The notes under the pieces: generated by a model
The model's database searches: none
What the model was told of the DNA's origin: nothing
What the model saw: only the letters and a program-made list of their open reading frames with translations
Made by a program: the position numbers and the translations under genes
NCBI GenBank assembly: GCA_002102555.1
Contig: MCFL01000035.1
Coordinates: 186,001-250,000, forward strand
Reading direction: 5' to 3'
Source: Catenaria anguillulae PL171
Taxonomy: Eukaryota; Blastocladiomycota; Blastocladiomycetes; Blastocladiales; Catenariaceae
DNA length: 64,000 nt
Shown here: positions 46,689 through 60,454 of the stretch, piece after piece
How positions within the stretch are numbered: the first letter of the stretch is position 1
Layout of the letters: every line of letters starts with the position of its first letter

Positions 46689-47912
46689 TCATGCCTGCGA
46701 ACCTGACTTGGCGAGCCTGTTGGTCGCTGTAGCGGTGCCCGTGGATTGTGTGTGTTTCATGGTTGTAGATGCGGTTCCATGTGAGGTTGAGCCTGTTCCG
46801 CTTCCGCTTGTCGCAGCTGGTTGCGATGTTGGAGCGCGCAAGACATCGCTCACAGTCACGCCAATGGTGCAATACGTGAAGATGTCAACCGAAATGTTGA
46901 GCGCTATAAGTCAACAAGAGCAGCTTTTCAGCATATAACAAAGGAAGGTTCGACAATTGCTGAAAGCCTACCTTTGAGGTAAAAGTCCACGCTAACAACT
47001 TCAGTTGTGAAAATTGCAAAAGTCCGCACAGAGACCTCGATCAGCGTCACAGCGGCATTGACGCTGACAATGATCATTTGGCGCCGCAGGCGTGCACGGG
47101 TATGCGAGTCATTCAGAGCCAAGTTGACACGACTGGCTCCAATCTTGAATAGGATCGTCATATCGGTGCAAATGGCTGCTGTTCCAATGATGGTCGTCTG
47201 AATCGCCAAACTCGTCTGAAACCACATCAATTGAGCGAATGTGAGCAGTCGACGACATTGACTCTGCAAAGAAATGAGGGATGTGTACCTTGAACATGCG
47301 CTGGTAAAAGAAGTTGGGCAGAAGCTGCGTTATATCTGGCGTCTGGCCAACGGCAATGAGCAGCATCAAGGCCGGGAAGGAGATTAAAGCCGTGGCAAAT
47401 GCCAAGGCAACAGGCACAAACTTTGGATGGTTGGACGCCGCTGGAATAATAGACTTGATCCGTAAGATCAAAAGGTATGCCATGACCGCAATGAAGGACT
47501 GGTGGAACCAGAGCGTCGACACCAAGAACCAGCCGCCCTACAGTGGGAACAATTCAGGCAGTCGGTCAGTCGTTGGTGGGAATGGGTAAAAATGAATAAA
47601 CGCGTGGCAGATGACCAAGAGTTGGGATCGTACCTCAGGAATGACCAGGCGATAAGGCCCCAAAGCAGACGCAAACGTCAAGTGGGTCAAGTGAAACCCA
47701 GTAAATGTGGTCATCAAGCTGGTGATGACGGCCAGATACCTTGCAACGTTGACCATAAACCGGATCTTGACATTGGCGGTCCTGGGCGGAATGAGGATCG
47801 TGCAGTACGCAATACCAATCGCCATACCCGCCAGGGCCAATCCGACTGTGCGCTGCATGCCATTTGACGCGTTCAGACTCATTTGCCTGGCATCTGAAGC
47901 GTTCAAACTCAT
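46689..47912 (-). CDS. Orphan seven-transmembrane protein, receptor-like
   Basis: Four exons (47912-47634, 47537-47289, 47215-46972, 46903-46689) splice without a break to 328 residues. A short N-terminus has two NAS glycosylation sites created by a small duplication (MSLNASDARQMSLNASN). Seven hydrophobic segments follow: VGLALAGMAIGIAYCTILI, the FMVNVARYLAVITSLMTT helix, LWFHQSFIAVMAYLLILRI, FVPVALAFATALISFPALML, TSLAIQTTIIGTAAICTDMT, MIIVSVNAAVTLIEVSV and LNISVDIFTYCTIGVTV. Then comes a Ser/Thr/Gly-rich tail of about 45 residues. A glycosylated outside N-terminus, seven helices and a phosphorylatable tail fit a G-protein-coupled receptor. A G-alpha gene lies 12 kb away, but no GPCR class signature (DRY, NPxxY) is visible, so the receptor function is inference. 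Confidence 0.75.
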
Positions 47913-48593
47913 TTTGGGTCAAGGACGGTTTTGATCGATCGGGCGAAAATGCTTGTGGACTTGAAGCGAGGACGATGAGCTGCTCTTTCGTGTGGCAAGT
48001 CTGGCAGGATGCAAAGGAAGCTGAAACGCCCACATGGAACGCAATGAGTGTTGGAGGAGCTGGCTTTTGGGAGTGCATGTCAACGGGAGAGCGGACCAGA
48101 TGGTCTTAAGTTGTTCGGCGGCTACACGCATGCTACAACTTGAAGGCACACAAGTCGCGGTGGGAACAGTGCGCCAACTGAGTTTAGGGTTCTCAAACAC
48201 CGACGTTTGTGTAACCAGAAGCCGTGGTAAAGATTATCGGCAGCCAACTGGGCTAAAGATTTTACACCTGTTGAAAATGGAAAAATCTCCAAGAACGGAT
48301 TATATAGTGCGACCTGACACTCTGTTTGGGTTGAGTGGCAGTAGCAGAAAGGTGTGAAGGGGGAACAGGCCGTCCAGCCCTCGCCAGGGCGGTCGACACA
48401 CAAAAGAAACACTACTTGGCCATGTCCCAGCACGACTGGGGAAGACCAGTGGGATTCTTCAATTCTGTACATCGGCTGAGAGTAGGTAGATGCGGATTGT
48501 ACGCCATATCGAACCAAGCAAGATAAAACAACAACAGATGCATCACATACATCGAAGTACAACCAGCCACCTTCGCCTATGTACTCACATCCT
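47913..48593. other. Intergenic, upstream of the seven-helix gene
   Basis: A TATATAA-like element on the minus strand near 48300 lies about 390 bases before the seven-helix start. The remainder is presumed 3' UTR of the CIMIP2-like gene. Confidence 0.4.
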
Positions 48594-49764
48594 TTACGAC
48601 TCCGCAAACTCGTGCGGGTACTTTGCCTGCAAATCCTTGAATGCATGAATGCATTCCTTGGATGTGCGCCCAAAGCTGTGCTCGCCGCCATTTGGTACAA
48701 CGGCAGGAATCCCTTGTACCCAGGGATTGGGTACGTGGCACTCAAGTCCTTCTTAGGCATGCCTTCGCTTGCGTTGCTTCCGCTCTGCTGATGTCCCGTC
48801 TCTTGCTCGCCCACACCCTCCATAGCCCTCACACCTCCAACAACTTGCGCATGGTGCCGGTGGTAACCCGTGTACCCGGGAATTGGGCGCAAGAATGGCG
48901 ACCGATCAAGCGCTGCAGAGCGTGTGTGGTGCTGGTGTTGCTGGGCATACGTCGTGGTGAGGTTGGACGACCGGTTTGCCGCATTCGCCGCGGCGGCAGC
49001 TTTGGCAGCGGCCATGGCTTCGTGCGCGAGCGTGTTGGGTCCCTTTTTCGCAATCTTTTCGAGCTCGTCGACGTGAATGTTGTGGTTGTGGTCCATGGCT
49101 TTGAATTCGGCCATGGCAGCAGTTGCAGACTTTTGGTATTGCTCGCCAAAGCGCTGGCGCTCGCGCGGAATAAAACCCGTGTAGCCTGGGAGGAACATCT
49201 GGAGAACGTTCAAGGATCAATAACACCATCAGTGTATCCGAGCGCGCGACGAGCGAAACTAGGGTGTGCAAACACGTTGGTGCGTACATGATCTTGCGCA
49301 CACTGCTCTTGCAACTCCATGGCCCTCGCACGCTTTTGCAACATGGTCGCGCGATGTCCTGTCGGCACCTGCGCCACCGCCTCATCTCTCTTGATCGTGA
49401 CATCCGCAACAGCATCCAAACTGCCCGGCACATGAACTTTGACTGCAGCATTCAACCACTTTGGTTGCGGCCGTCCAGGCGTCGGATGCACATCTGCCGC
49501 GCCGGCAGCGTTGAGCGCCTCGACCTTGGGTGGCAAGCGCGATTTCGACGCACATAGCGTTTCGAACGATTCGAGCGCGGCCAGAGTCGTGAGCGCGTAC
49601 GACCGGCCAAAGTGTTCGCGGTTGCGCGGCACGTAGCCCGTGTACCCGGGAACGGGCGGGAAGCTGAACCGGTCATCGACCGTGGCGTATTGGTTGATGG
49701 GACCACGGTGTACGCGCCAGTTGGTTGAGGTGGCGGTAGCTGGGATAGGGTTGGCCGAGTTCAT
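48594..49764 (-). CDS. CIMIP2/FAM166-like flagellar microtubule inner protein
   Basis: Predicted axonemal protein bound inside doublet microtubules. The start at 49764 (ACCACCATGAA) and exons 49764-49288 and 49198-48594 give about 360 residues. Four copies of the family motif P-G-Y-[TK]-G-[FYH] are spread along the chain: PPVPGYTGYVPRNREHFGRS, LPGYTGFIPRERQRFGEQY, IPGYTGYHRHH and YPIPGYKGFLP. The last is followed, after one base lost in a C run near 48700, by GEHSFGRTSKECIHAFKDLQ and the end KYPHEFAES. The GYxG plus FG[RE].Y pattern is that of the FAM166 (DUF2475) family of human ciliary proteins. It lies head-to-head with the SHIPPO gene at 50656. The frame break fits the error pattern seen elsewhere in the window. 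Confidence 0.85.
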
Positions 49765-50655
49765 GGTGGTTGTTGGATGAAGATGCGTTGGTGTGGACGA
49801 AAGAAAGACTTGATGGTTGCGCTGAGCTCTATTGGGTGGTCTATAGTGCATACAGTATCCGAATAGTTTGCGTAGACTGTCGAAAGACCGCTCAAAACTG
49901 ATGCGCAGACGGGAGATGATTCGCCAGCAATCCAAACGCGGTGAACACTAGAACTTGTTCGCATCACACGTCCCCTCAAAGTTGGTGTGGGGTAAACTGA
50001 CAGCACGTATGAAAACCATGCTTTCGCCTCATTGTGAATCATCCAACATGGTTGTGTGCTCCCTAGATCGAGGTCTTGATGGGTGGTACGTATCAGTTCA
50101 CTAGTGAACATTTTGTTGTCAAGCAGACGCCGTGATGACTATCTGACAACGTTCATACTCTGGCTTCGCCTTGCGTTCTCCACCCCTCCTGCCAACAAAA
50201 GCAACAATCATGGGCGTAAACCAGAGCGGTTCGTTGGTTGGATCGAAATCCCTTTCATGTTTGCAATTCGAATCGAGCGTGTCGAAATCACTTGGCGTCT
50301 CGAACAGGTAAACCCAGTTCAGTTCAGGCTTCTTTTTCTATACAAGACGATTCAGTCCATGCATTCATACCGTTAGCGAGCACATCCATTATTCAGTCTG
50401 TCCGCAGTGCGTGCCGTCAAGGAAACCCGTTTCGGTTCCCACCCAGTCCGTTGACACCACGGAGTTTCCGTCATTCGCGTCCAAACCACATCGAATCCGT
50501 CAGCACGCCACATCAACTCGCATCCTTGCTTTGCCGTATTGTTGCTGCGTTGTGGGGTCGAGCCAGCTATTCCCCCTATAGATCATTTCGAGTCGGCACC
50601 CTAGCAACCGCCCCGCCATTTGCGTTGCCGCCCCGAACCCGAATCCAACGAAACC
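49765..50655. other. Shared upstream region of two flagellar genes
   Basis: 891 bases between the start codons of the CIMIP2-like (minus) and SHIPPO-like (plus) genes. It holds an RFX X-box-like sequence near the plus-strand gene. No coding sequence recognised. Confidence 0.5.
50595..50608 (+). promoter_or_regulatory. X-box-like (RFX) site upstream of the SHIPPO gene
   Basis: GGCACCCTAGCAAC fits the RFX site pattern RTHNYYWTRRNRAC at 12 of 14 positions, about 50 bases before the ATG at 50656. RFX factors drive ciliary genes in animals; use of the site in zoosporic fungi is inference. Confidence 0.35.
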
Positions 50656-51809
50656 ATGGCCGACGCGTCCAAGTCAAAGTCGGCCTCTGCGCCTCCGTCG
50701 CCCGCAAAGCCCAACCGTGGCACCAGCGCCAGTCCGCAAAAGTCCAATCTGCCCGACATTCCACACCACACGCAAGTGGAAGGCATTCCGATTGCCGCAA
50801 AGTTCAAAGGCCCCGGTCCAGTCTACTCGCTACCGCCTACGATCGGAATCAATGCAAAGTACATTGGACAGCGTGCGCCGGCGTTTTCGTTTGGCGTTAA
50901 GATTCCATTGAAAGCCGGTACGCCCTTTCTGAGAATAAAATCAAACTGGCCGTGTCGCTTTCACTTTTGCCTAACGGGCGTATTTCTTGTTTCACATAAA
51001 CAGCCTCAATCGGTCCCGGCCCAGCTGCATTCTCTCCACGTGTCCCGGTCAAGGCCCTTCGTTTTCTCTCCAGGGTGGATTCAAAAAGGTCCGATCCGAC
51101 GGCCGCGCAGTCATCTTTCACGCCAACCCAAATGCTGGCCCCGCCGAAGTGGACCTCGATAATCCCGGCCCGGCAAAGTATCAAGTCACGGCCACAAACT
51201 CGGTGGTTCCACGTGCACCCGCCTACACCATCACGTCACGCCCACCGCCCGAAAAACGTACGTTTTTTTTTGTGTCTCTCTGTGATGCGACACGCGACAC
51301 ATGAGGCTGACTTGTCGGTTGTTCAATTTCCATTCATTGACGTAGCGCCGGCAATCCCCGGACCCGCAGCTTACTGTCCACCGACATCGGTCGGCATGAA
51401 GCAAATCACAGTGGCGAGCTCGCCCGCGCCGACCATTGCACCCGGCCGCACAGTCAAAATGGAGGACAAGTCGCCTGGTCCCGCGGCTTACCAGCCCGTG
51501 AGTCCAAACAAGCTCGGGTTGGCGCCACCGGCGTATTCGCTGGGTAGAAGGTGGGACAAGGACAGTGAGCTTGGATATGGTCCGTGCTTTTCCTGTTTTT
51601 ACTGCTCCTTGACAGTGAGAGCGACGACTGATTGTGTGCCGCGATTGCGGTTTTAAGATGTAGCCAAAACCATCCCGGGACCGGGGGCGTACAATCCAAC
51701 ACTCAGGAACAAGAGTGCGGCGCCCATGTACTCGTTTAGGCAAAAGCATTCCGAGTATGAGCATTTTGTGCCCGACGATGAGAGTGGGAATGGACCCCTG
51801 ATTCTGTAA
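50656..51809 (+). CDS. SHIPPO-repeat axonemal protein (ODF3/CIMAP1-like, STPGR)
   Basis: Predicted flagellar microtubule-associated protein. Four exons (50656-50917, 51004-51257, 51346-51579, 51658-51809) give about 300 residues once a single missing base near 51035 is allowed. SHIPPO-type repeats with Pro-Gly-Pro are visible: FKGPGPVYSLP, then APAFSFGVK, SIGPGPAAFS, GQGPSFSL, DNPGPAKYQV with APAYTITSRP, AIPGPAAYCPP, KSPGPAAYQPVSP with PPAYSLGRRW, and TIPGPGAYNPT with APMYSFRQKHSEYE. The alternation of PGP[GA].[YF] and [AP]P.[YF][ST] blocks is that of sperm-tail PG-rich proteins. The N-terminal 30 residues are basic and Ser/Pro-rich. Its presence implies a motile flagellum in the life cycle. 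Confidence 0.88.
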
Positions 51810-53009
51810 TGGTGGATGAGCGAGCTGGTTGCTGATAGAACAAGGTGTTGCGTTTGGTTCTTTGCCCATGGTTGTCGATGTTGGTTGGGAGTGTTTCTCT
51901 TGTTTTCTGGATTCTGTTGTCCATTTTTTTCTTTTTCGGTTCGTTTGCTGCTCGGTTCGATTGTGTATGCACCCTACTTATCATAACCCGCTTCCCATTA
52001 CCAACTGCTTCTGAAATGATCCAATGTGCTGCCGACATTATGTACTCCAAGTGCACCCTCTCTTCGTTCTGTGAGTCGCGACTAGCCCAGGTTGGCTTCA
52101 CATGTACCATTGCCAAACCGGGAAAATGTGCAAACGCGAGCTTCCATCATCCTCTAATGTGGACAAACATGACTCTCGTCGGACGACACCATTCTCAAGT
52201 CTTCAATGATATTTCAATACTTATTGCTCTCGGACGCGCTGGGTTTGTGCACCACTGCACACCAAAGTTAACACAGGAATCAGCGACAGCACGAGCTGCT
52301 AGTTCCCGGTCCCTGGCACATCCCAGTCCACGGCTGGCGACCACTCTAAACCATCGCGCCTTACGCAACCAACAACGCCCCCCCCCCCCAGACCCAATGC
52401 GGCCCCAACCGTCCCATGAGCCAAGCAGGTCACTCTATGTAGTTCATCCAAATGCCGCCAAGGTTGAGGTACATTGGATTCTTGCTGCCGTTGCTGCTGC
52501 GCAATTGTTTCTCGTGGTCGTATTTCTTCTTACGGAGATGACTTGTCCCTTCCTCACCTCTCCACCTTGTTTTTTCCCGTCCGCTCCCCACCACTTTGTG
52601 TTGGCCGTGTCAGTGAGCATGGGCGTAAGATGAACTGTCGGTTTTTGCCGATGAATTGCAGCCGCTTGAAATCATTCACCGAGACCTGAGGACAACACAT
52701 GTGCACATCAGCGCGTCAGCGCTATGGCAGGCCAAAACAAGGGTAGAGGGCCGAATTGTGTCCATTTCATTTCCCAGGTTGGGCATCCGTTTGGTTTGCG
52801 CCACTGTGCCACGTCGATTCGGATACGCATCGAAGGCCGCCGAACAAACGTTTCGCCGATCGTTTTGTCAGCGAAGCGAAACACGATCAATTGCAGAACT
52901 TCATTCAAATTGGAATCACTTGCTGTATCCTTGCTCCACTTCGCGGCAACACGCAGCACAACTCGACGCATTCTCTCCCGCGACCCGCAATCCACGCCCT
53001 CCCGCCATC
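51810..53009. other. Intergenic, upstream of CDC48
   Basis: 1.2 kb with a 12-base C run at 52378-52389 and a T-rich patch near 51925. Plus-strand frames such as 51845-52633 lack recognisable sequence. No RNA gene seen. Confidence 0.45.
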
Positions 53010-55743
<2,734 letters not shown>

Positions 55744-56177
55744 ACCAATCCTCCAGTCAAGTTTGTATATGTTCCCTTCCCCTCAAGGTGATTGGCGGTT
55801 GAGCACCATTCCTGTTTTGTTGTTGCCTTTTTCCTCCTGATCTGCATCCTTGTTTTCTCTTTCATCTCCGAATGTATTTGTGATGTTTTCCTCCCTCCCG
55901 TCATGCACCCCCCCACTTCCTCACCCCCATGTTGATTGATGGATGTGCTGTGCATGCGTGTGTTGTAGCAAGGCTCGCTATCCATGTTCTTTTCTTCTCT
56001 TGCCCTGTCCCCTTTTGGCTTTTTCACTTTGTCAATTGCTTGTCTCGCCGCATGTCAAGGATCAAAAAGATTGTATCGGCATTTCCATGTGATTTTCAGT
56101 GCCTTTGCTGACCGGAGCATCCCATCGCACATCAGCATAGTTGGGCTGAATCGCGGCCTGCGTTTCGACGATGCCAT
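55744..56177. other. CDC48 3' region
   Basis: T/C-rich sequence after the CDC48 stop, presumed 3' UTR. No further feature recognised. Confidence 0.5.
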
Positions 56178-56560
56178 CTAAGACAAGGCGGCCGGCGTCT
56201 GATTGCGAGCGTTGAGCAAGAAATCTTCAAGTCGTGATCTCTGCAACTCTCGCCATTCATTCCCGCCGCTCCACATTGTCGAGATTCCCGCCTTCCACCA
56301 GTCTGGGGTCATGTTCCGGTTGGCGTGAGCTGCTTTTGTATGTAGTTCGCCAGATCCTAGCATGGACTCGGGCAGCAACCTGACCTTCGACCACCTCAGT
56401 CGCCCACTGCGAGACAAATGGCGTCAAGTCACAGTTGCCACCCTGTTGCTTGAAGGTAACCGCTGACAGAAGGGCCGCCAGACGAGGATATGAGCGAGCG
56501 CAACCCTCAACCGCACCGGCAGTCAGCATCACAGATGCCTGCGAATATATCACCGCAACG
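56178..56560 (-). CDS. Possible small gene fragment, unknown
   Basis: After a TTCGCAG acceptor at about 56550, a frame reads ASVMLTAGAVEGCARSYPRL and VTFKQQGGNCDLTPFVSQWA. A second frame reads NRNMTPDWWKAGISTMWSGG and NEWRELQRSRLEDFLLNARN, ending at 56178. A short intron or base error near 56345-56385 may join them. No upstream exon fits before the RasGEF 3' end at 56785. Function unknown; it may be spurious. Confidence 0.25.
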
Positions 56561-56784
56561 AAAGCTTCAATCAATGTATATGTACATGCTTAGATATGGA
56601 AAGCCACGCTGGCCAGACAACGCTCTGCCGCTGAGCCAACCTCTCTACCTGCTGCCTCCCTTGCCCTTAGCCCTCGTGGTGCATTCCAATGCGAGTAACG
56701 GTTGCCCATGTGGCAAAAGATCCCGGCCAACTATGCCCGCCACAGCTCAACCCCTCACGCGCGCTACCCAATTCCCGAACTCAT

Positions 56785-59700
56785 TCAACTCCTGGGCTCT
56801 GCCGCCAGACTTTTCGCATACGCCACCTCCTCATCCAACACCTTGTACCTCCGCACATACGCCATGATCTCGGGCACGGGCTCCAAGTTGTACCAGCACT
56901 GGTCCTGGAACTCTTGCCACTCGAGCACGTGCTGTGCCATCTTGTGGCACCGGGTAAAGTGCACCATGCCATTGTCCATGTGTGTCTTTGTCACCGTGTC
57001 GACAAACACGAGGTCGGTTTGGAGCAGGCCCGGGAACGGGATCAGGGGCGGGTCGGCGGTGCGGAGCTCTTTGCGCAAGGATTTGTGGTTAAGGTCGGGC
57101 GAGACGCGGGATGTGAGGGTGTCGAGAAGCTTGAGGGACTTGCGCGGAACGAGCTAGGTTGCGTATGTGTGTAAGCGGATTATGAGTGCAAAACGGTGAG
57201 AATGAGCTGTTTGGGAGCGCAAATATCCGTAACGTCGACACGTACGCCTTTGGTTTTTCTCAACCGATGTACTGCACTTGATGCGAGCGCAGCAAGCACC
57301 TCCTTGAGCCCGTTGAAGTTGTTGAGCTTGGCGAGTTCCTACGCAATTTCAGCCGAGTCAGTTTCAATGTGCCACGACACGCTGGGCTCAGAATCCCCAA
57401 CGCACCGAAGCCAACACGATAAACCGCTCAAACATGGCCGCCCGCGACTTGACGTCGCGCACGCTGACAATCTCGGACACGACCCATTGGACCACATGAT
57501 TGGACCACCGCGTCATGCGCATGAGCGTCGGGGCGGCCTGGTCCTTGTCCTTTTGCAGCCACTTGAGTCCCACAAGCTCCATGGGCTACACCGCAATTTT
57601 GCACATGCCAGTAAGTCATCACGCGGTTGAACAGTTGTGACAGGGTCACACGTACTGAAATGGCTCGAAACATGTCTGCCTCCATGAGCGTCAATTGCCT
57701 AGCCACCTCTACCATCTCCAAATCCGCCAACTTGATCACCACGCCCAATGTCCCGCCACCTGCACCTCCATCCGCACCCATGCCAGCCCCCGATCCACCC
57801 GCGCCGCCTGCGCCGCCCGCAATCGCACCCGACATTGACCCGCGCCGGACGGATCCGCGCGACGACAACCACGACGGCGTGGTGAGCGCAGCAAGCGTCG
57901 ATCCCGTCGACGTCGACCCACCGTCGTCCACGCCTGCGATCTCTGGGCCAGTGGACGATGCCAGTGTCGATGCAGATGCGCTCGTCACAAGCACGCCCGC
58001 GGGGCCACCCGTAGCGCCACTCGACAAGACCATGCCACCGCCGCCACCAGCGGTCGCCGCAGTTGATGCCGCCGTCGGCGCAGCACGTCGCAGGTACTTT
58101 GGTATAATGGGTTTGGGCGGATCGGGCACCGAGCCACTTCCCGATCCGCCTCCGCTGGCGGCGCCGCCAGGGATCAGGTGAGGGATGCGCGTCTTTTTGG
58201 TCGCGGGCGACTTTGGCAGGCCCGCGGCAGCGTCAAAGTCCCAGGGCGAGATGAGCCGTGTTTGGACGAGCTCTTCGATGCGCGGGACAACAGCCGCTTG
58301 GTCGTCGGGCGTGAGACGGTCATGTAAAAACGCCATGGCGCGTTTGAGCAGAGCGTTGTTGCTGGTGCATGACAATCCGTCAGGCGCGTGAGTCGGGAAG
58401 AAAGGGGAATGGAGTGGAGAAACACATGGAGGGAAATGTACCTGGCGAAATCGGGCCAGTAGCGGCTCATCCAGTCGTGCAACAGGTCGCCGATTCGTAG
58501 TACTATGGCCGAGTTGCCTGGCATGTAGGCTGCCTCGAGCTTGTCGAGAAACTGGTCGGGCGTCATAAACTCGCGGAACGTGAGCAAGAATGTGGCGCGG
58601 AACGGATAATCTACACATGTACGCTCGTGAGCTTTGAACAACCAAAGCAAACGCAGCTCGGAAGGACAGGGAGCGTACCAACAGGATGGCCAACCACGAG
58701 CCTTTCGACCAACTTCTCGGGCACAGCCGCCTTGATTGCGCGCTCGCCCGATACGCCCGCAGGTCCAAACACAATGAGCCCCTGATTCACGTCGCGATCG
58801 TCTGCCGCGGCTTGTACAGCCTCGTTTTCCCGCAGCATGTGCCGGTACAGATCCTCGCGCAGTGTGGGCAGCGACCGGCGTAGGGCTTCGAGATCGCGCT
58901 CGAGCTGCGAGTTGGACTGTTCGGCGAGTCTGAGCTTGTCTGCGAGTTGCAGGTTGGCGGCTTCGAGAGCGGCGAGCTTGTCAATGTGTTCATCTTCAGT
59001 ACACGCACCGACTGCTGGGGGAGTGTCTACATGTGTGTCGGTCGATACGGACCCGTCGGCGGTAGCCATGGTTGGTGTTGGCGGAACCGACTCGCCCGCG
59101 CCTCCGCCACCAGGAAAATCCAAGGGGCCGACGACTGATTTCAGGCTCTTGAGTGACATTTGCCGCTGCAGCTCGTGCATATGCCGCGCTTGCGACTGCT
59201 TGAGCTGTGAGATTTCCTTGCGGTGCGCATCAGCCAACTGGGCAAGTTGATTGTGCAATGCGGCGTCCTTTGCCTCCAAATCACGCTCGAGGGCGCGCAC
59301 GTGCCGGCGCAACGTGGCTGCCGTGAGCGACAAGTGCTCGTTTTCTTCGAGCAGGTATTGCAGCTGTGTGGCCTTGCTTGCTCGCCCATCAACGTCTGCG
59401 TCAGCCGCATCGTTAAAGGATGTTGTGGTTGCTGTGGATGCGGCAGACGAGTAGAGCGAATCGCGAATGGCGCTCCTTGCGGCTGACTCGAATCCGGTCG
59501 CGGAATGCGCCAGTGCAACGACCAGGTCGTGTAGCTGGCCGACATCTGTTGGCAACGCCGCGCACAGGACTGTGCGTGCGGGCGAATCGGGCGAGAGATC
59601 GAGTGGCGGGTTGGATGCAAAGTGCTGGCGGTACGCCAGGCGTATGGGTTCCGAGTCGATCAGGTCGTAGGGCGAGTGACCTGCCGAGTTGCGCGGGTGA

Positions 59701-60152
59701 AAGGGCAGGGATCCTGCGCCGAGCAAGAGGGAGACAGATGTGGCGTGATTGAGTTGCGTGGCAAGATGCAAGGGCGTGTTGCCGCGCGAGTCGGTGGCGT
59801 GAATGAGTTTGGGGAATGTAGGGAGGAGAAGGCGGAGGCAAGGGTCGTGCCCGAGAAGGGCGGCAATGTGGAGCGGTGACTTTCCGTCGTGAGTTGACCC
59901 TATTGACGCTGTTGAGAGTGGTGTTGCAAAGTTGGAAAGGAGCGAGTCGAGGAGATTGGCGTCGTTGCTGGCGACGGCCATGAGGATCGGATTGGTGGCA
60001 GCATTGGTCGATACGTTCTCGAGAGTGACGACCGCCATTGCGGAATCCACGCCCGCCGCTGGCAGGTCCATGATGTGGTGATCGTCCGTCGTCTGTCGAG
60101 TGCGCTGCTGCTTGACAGGAGGTTGGCGGTCAGGTGGAGTGTGTTGGACCAA
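56785..60152 (-). CDS. Ankyrin and coiled-coil Ras guanine-nucleotide exchange factor
   Basis: Predicted activator of a Ras-family GTPase. Six exons (60152-58679, 58610-58442, 58361-57656, 57585-57406, 57338-57246, 57153-56785) splice cleanly to 996 residues. The N-terminus carries ankyrin repeats (DGKSPLHIAALLGHDPCLRL, RGNTPLHLATQLNHATSVSL, NSAGHSPYDLI). A coiled coil follows (QYLLEENEHLSLTAATLRRH through RALERDLEAKDAALHNQLA, then LEAANLQLADKLRLAEQSNS). A RasGEF N domain shows RATFLLTFREFMTPDQFLDK. After a Gly/Ala/Ser-rich linker, the CDC25-type catalytic domain has LTLMEADMFRAISPMELVGL, RMTRWSNHVVQWVVSEIV, FERFIVLASELAKLNNFNGL and PPLIPFPGLLQTDLVF. The N-terminal start may instead be at 60071. 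The ankyrin/RasGEF combination is unlike yeast CDC25. Confidence 0.9.
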
Positions 60153-60454
60153 ACAGGTTGGCGTATTGGGTCGACTTGACTTGAGAGGTGATAGTAGCGG
60201 GTCTCCAGAGTCGAATGCTCAGGGTCGAATAGCCGGATGCCATGGCATTTCCAAAGATTTCAGTTTCAGCGATATTGTGAGTTGTTGGTTGTTGGTTGTC
60301 ATGCAAGGCAAACCATACAGAAGCAGAAGCGAGAAACCACATGAGCTCAGTCACCGTCACCCAAGCCGCTCCGAGTCCCACTCGGCACTAGCACAGCCGA
60401 ATATTCAAGAGAAGGGAGTGTTGGATTTTGGTACACAAGGCGCACATGCTTGCT
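60153..60454. other. Short upstream gap of the RasGEF gene
   Basis: 302 bases between the RasGEF start and the stop of the next minus-strand gene. No feature recognised. Confidence 0.5.

Noticed and set aside
56590-56660. tRNA-like sequence on the minus strand (GGCTCAGCGGCAGAGCG)
   Set aside because: Resembles a D-arm/A-box, but no anticodon arm folds and no T-arm (GGTTCGA) follows; probably chance.
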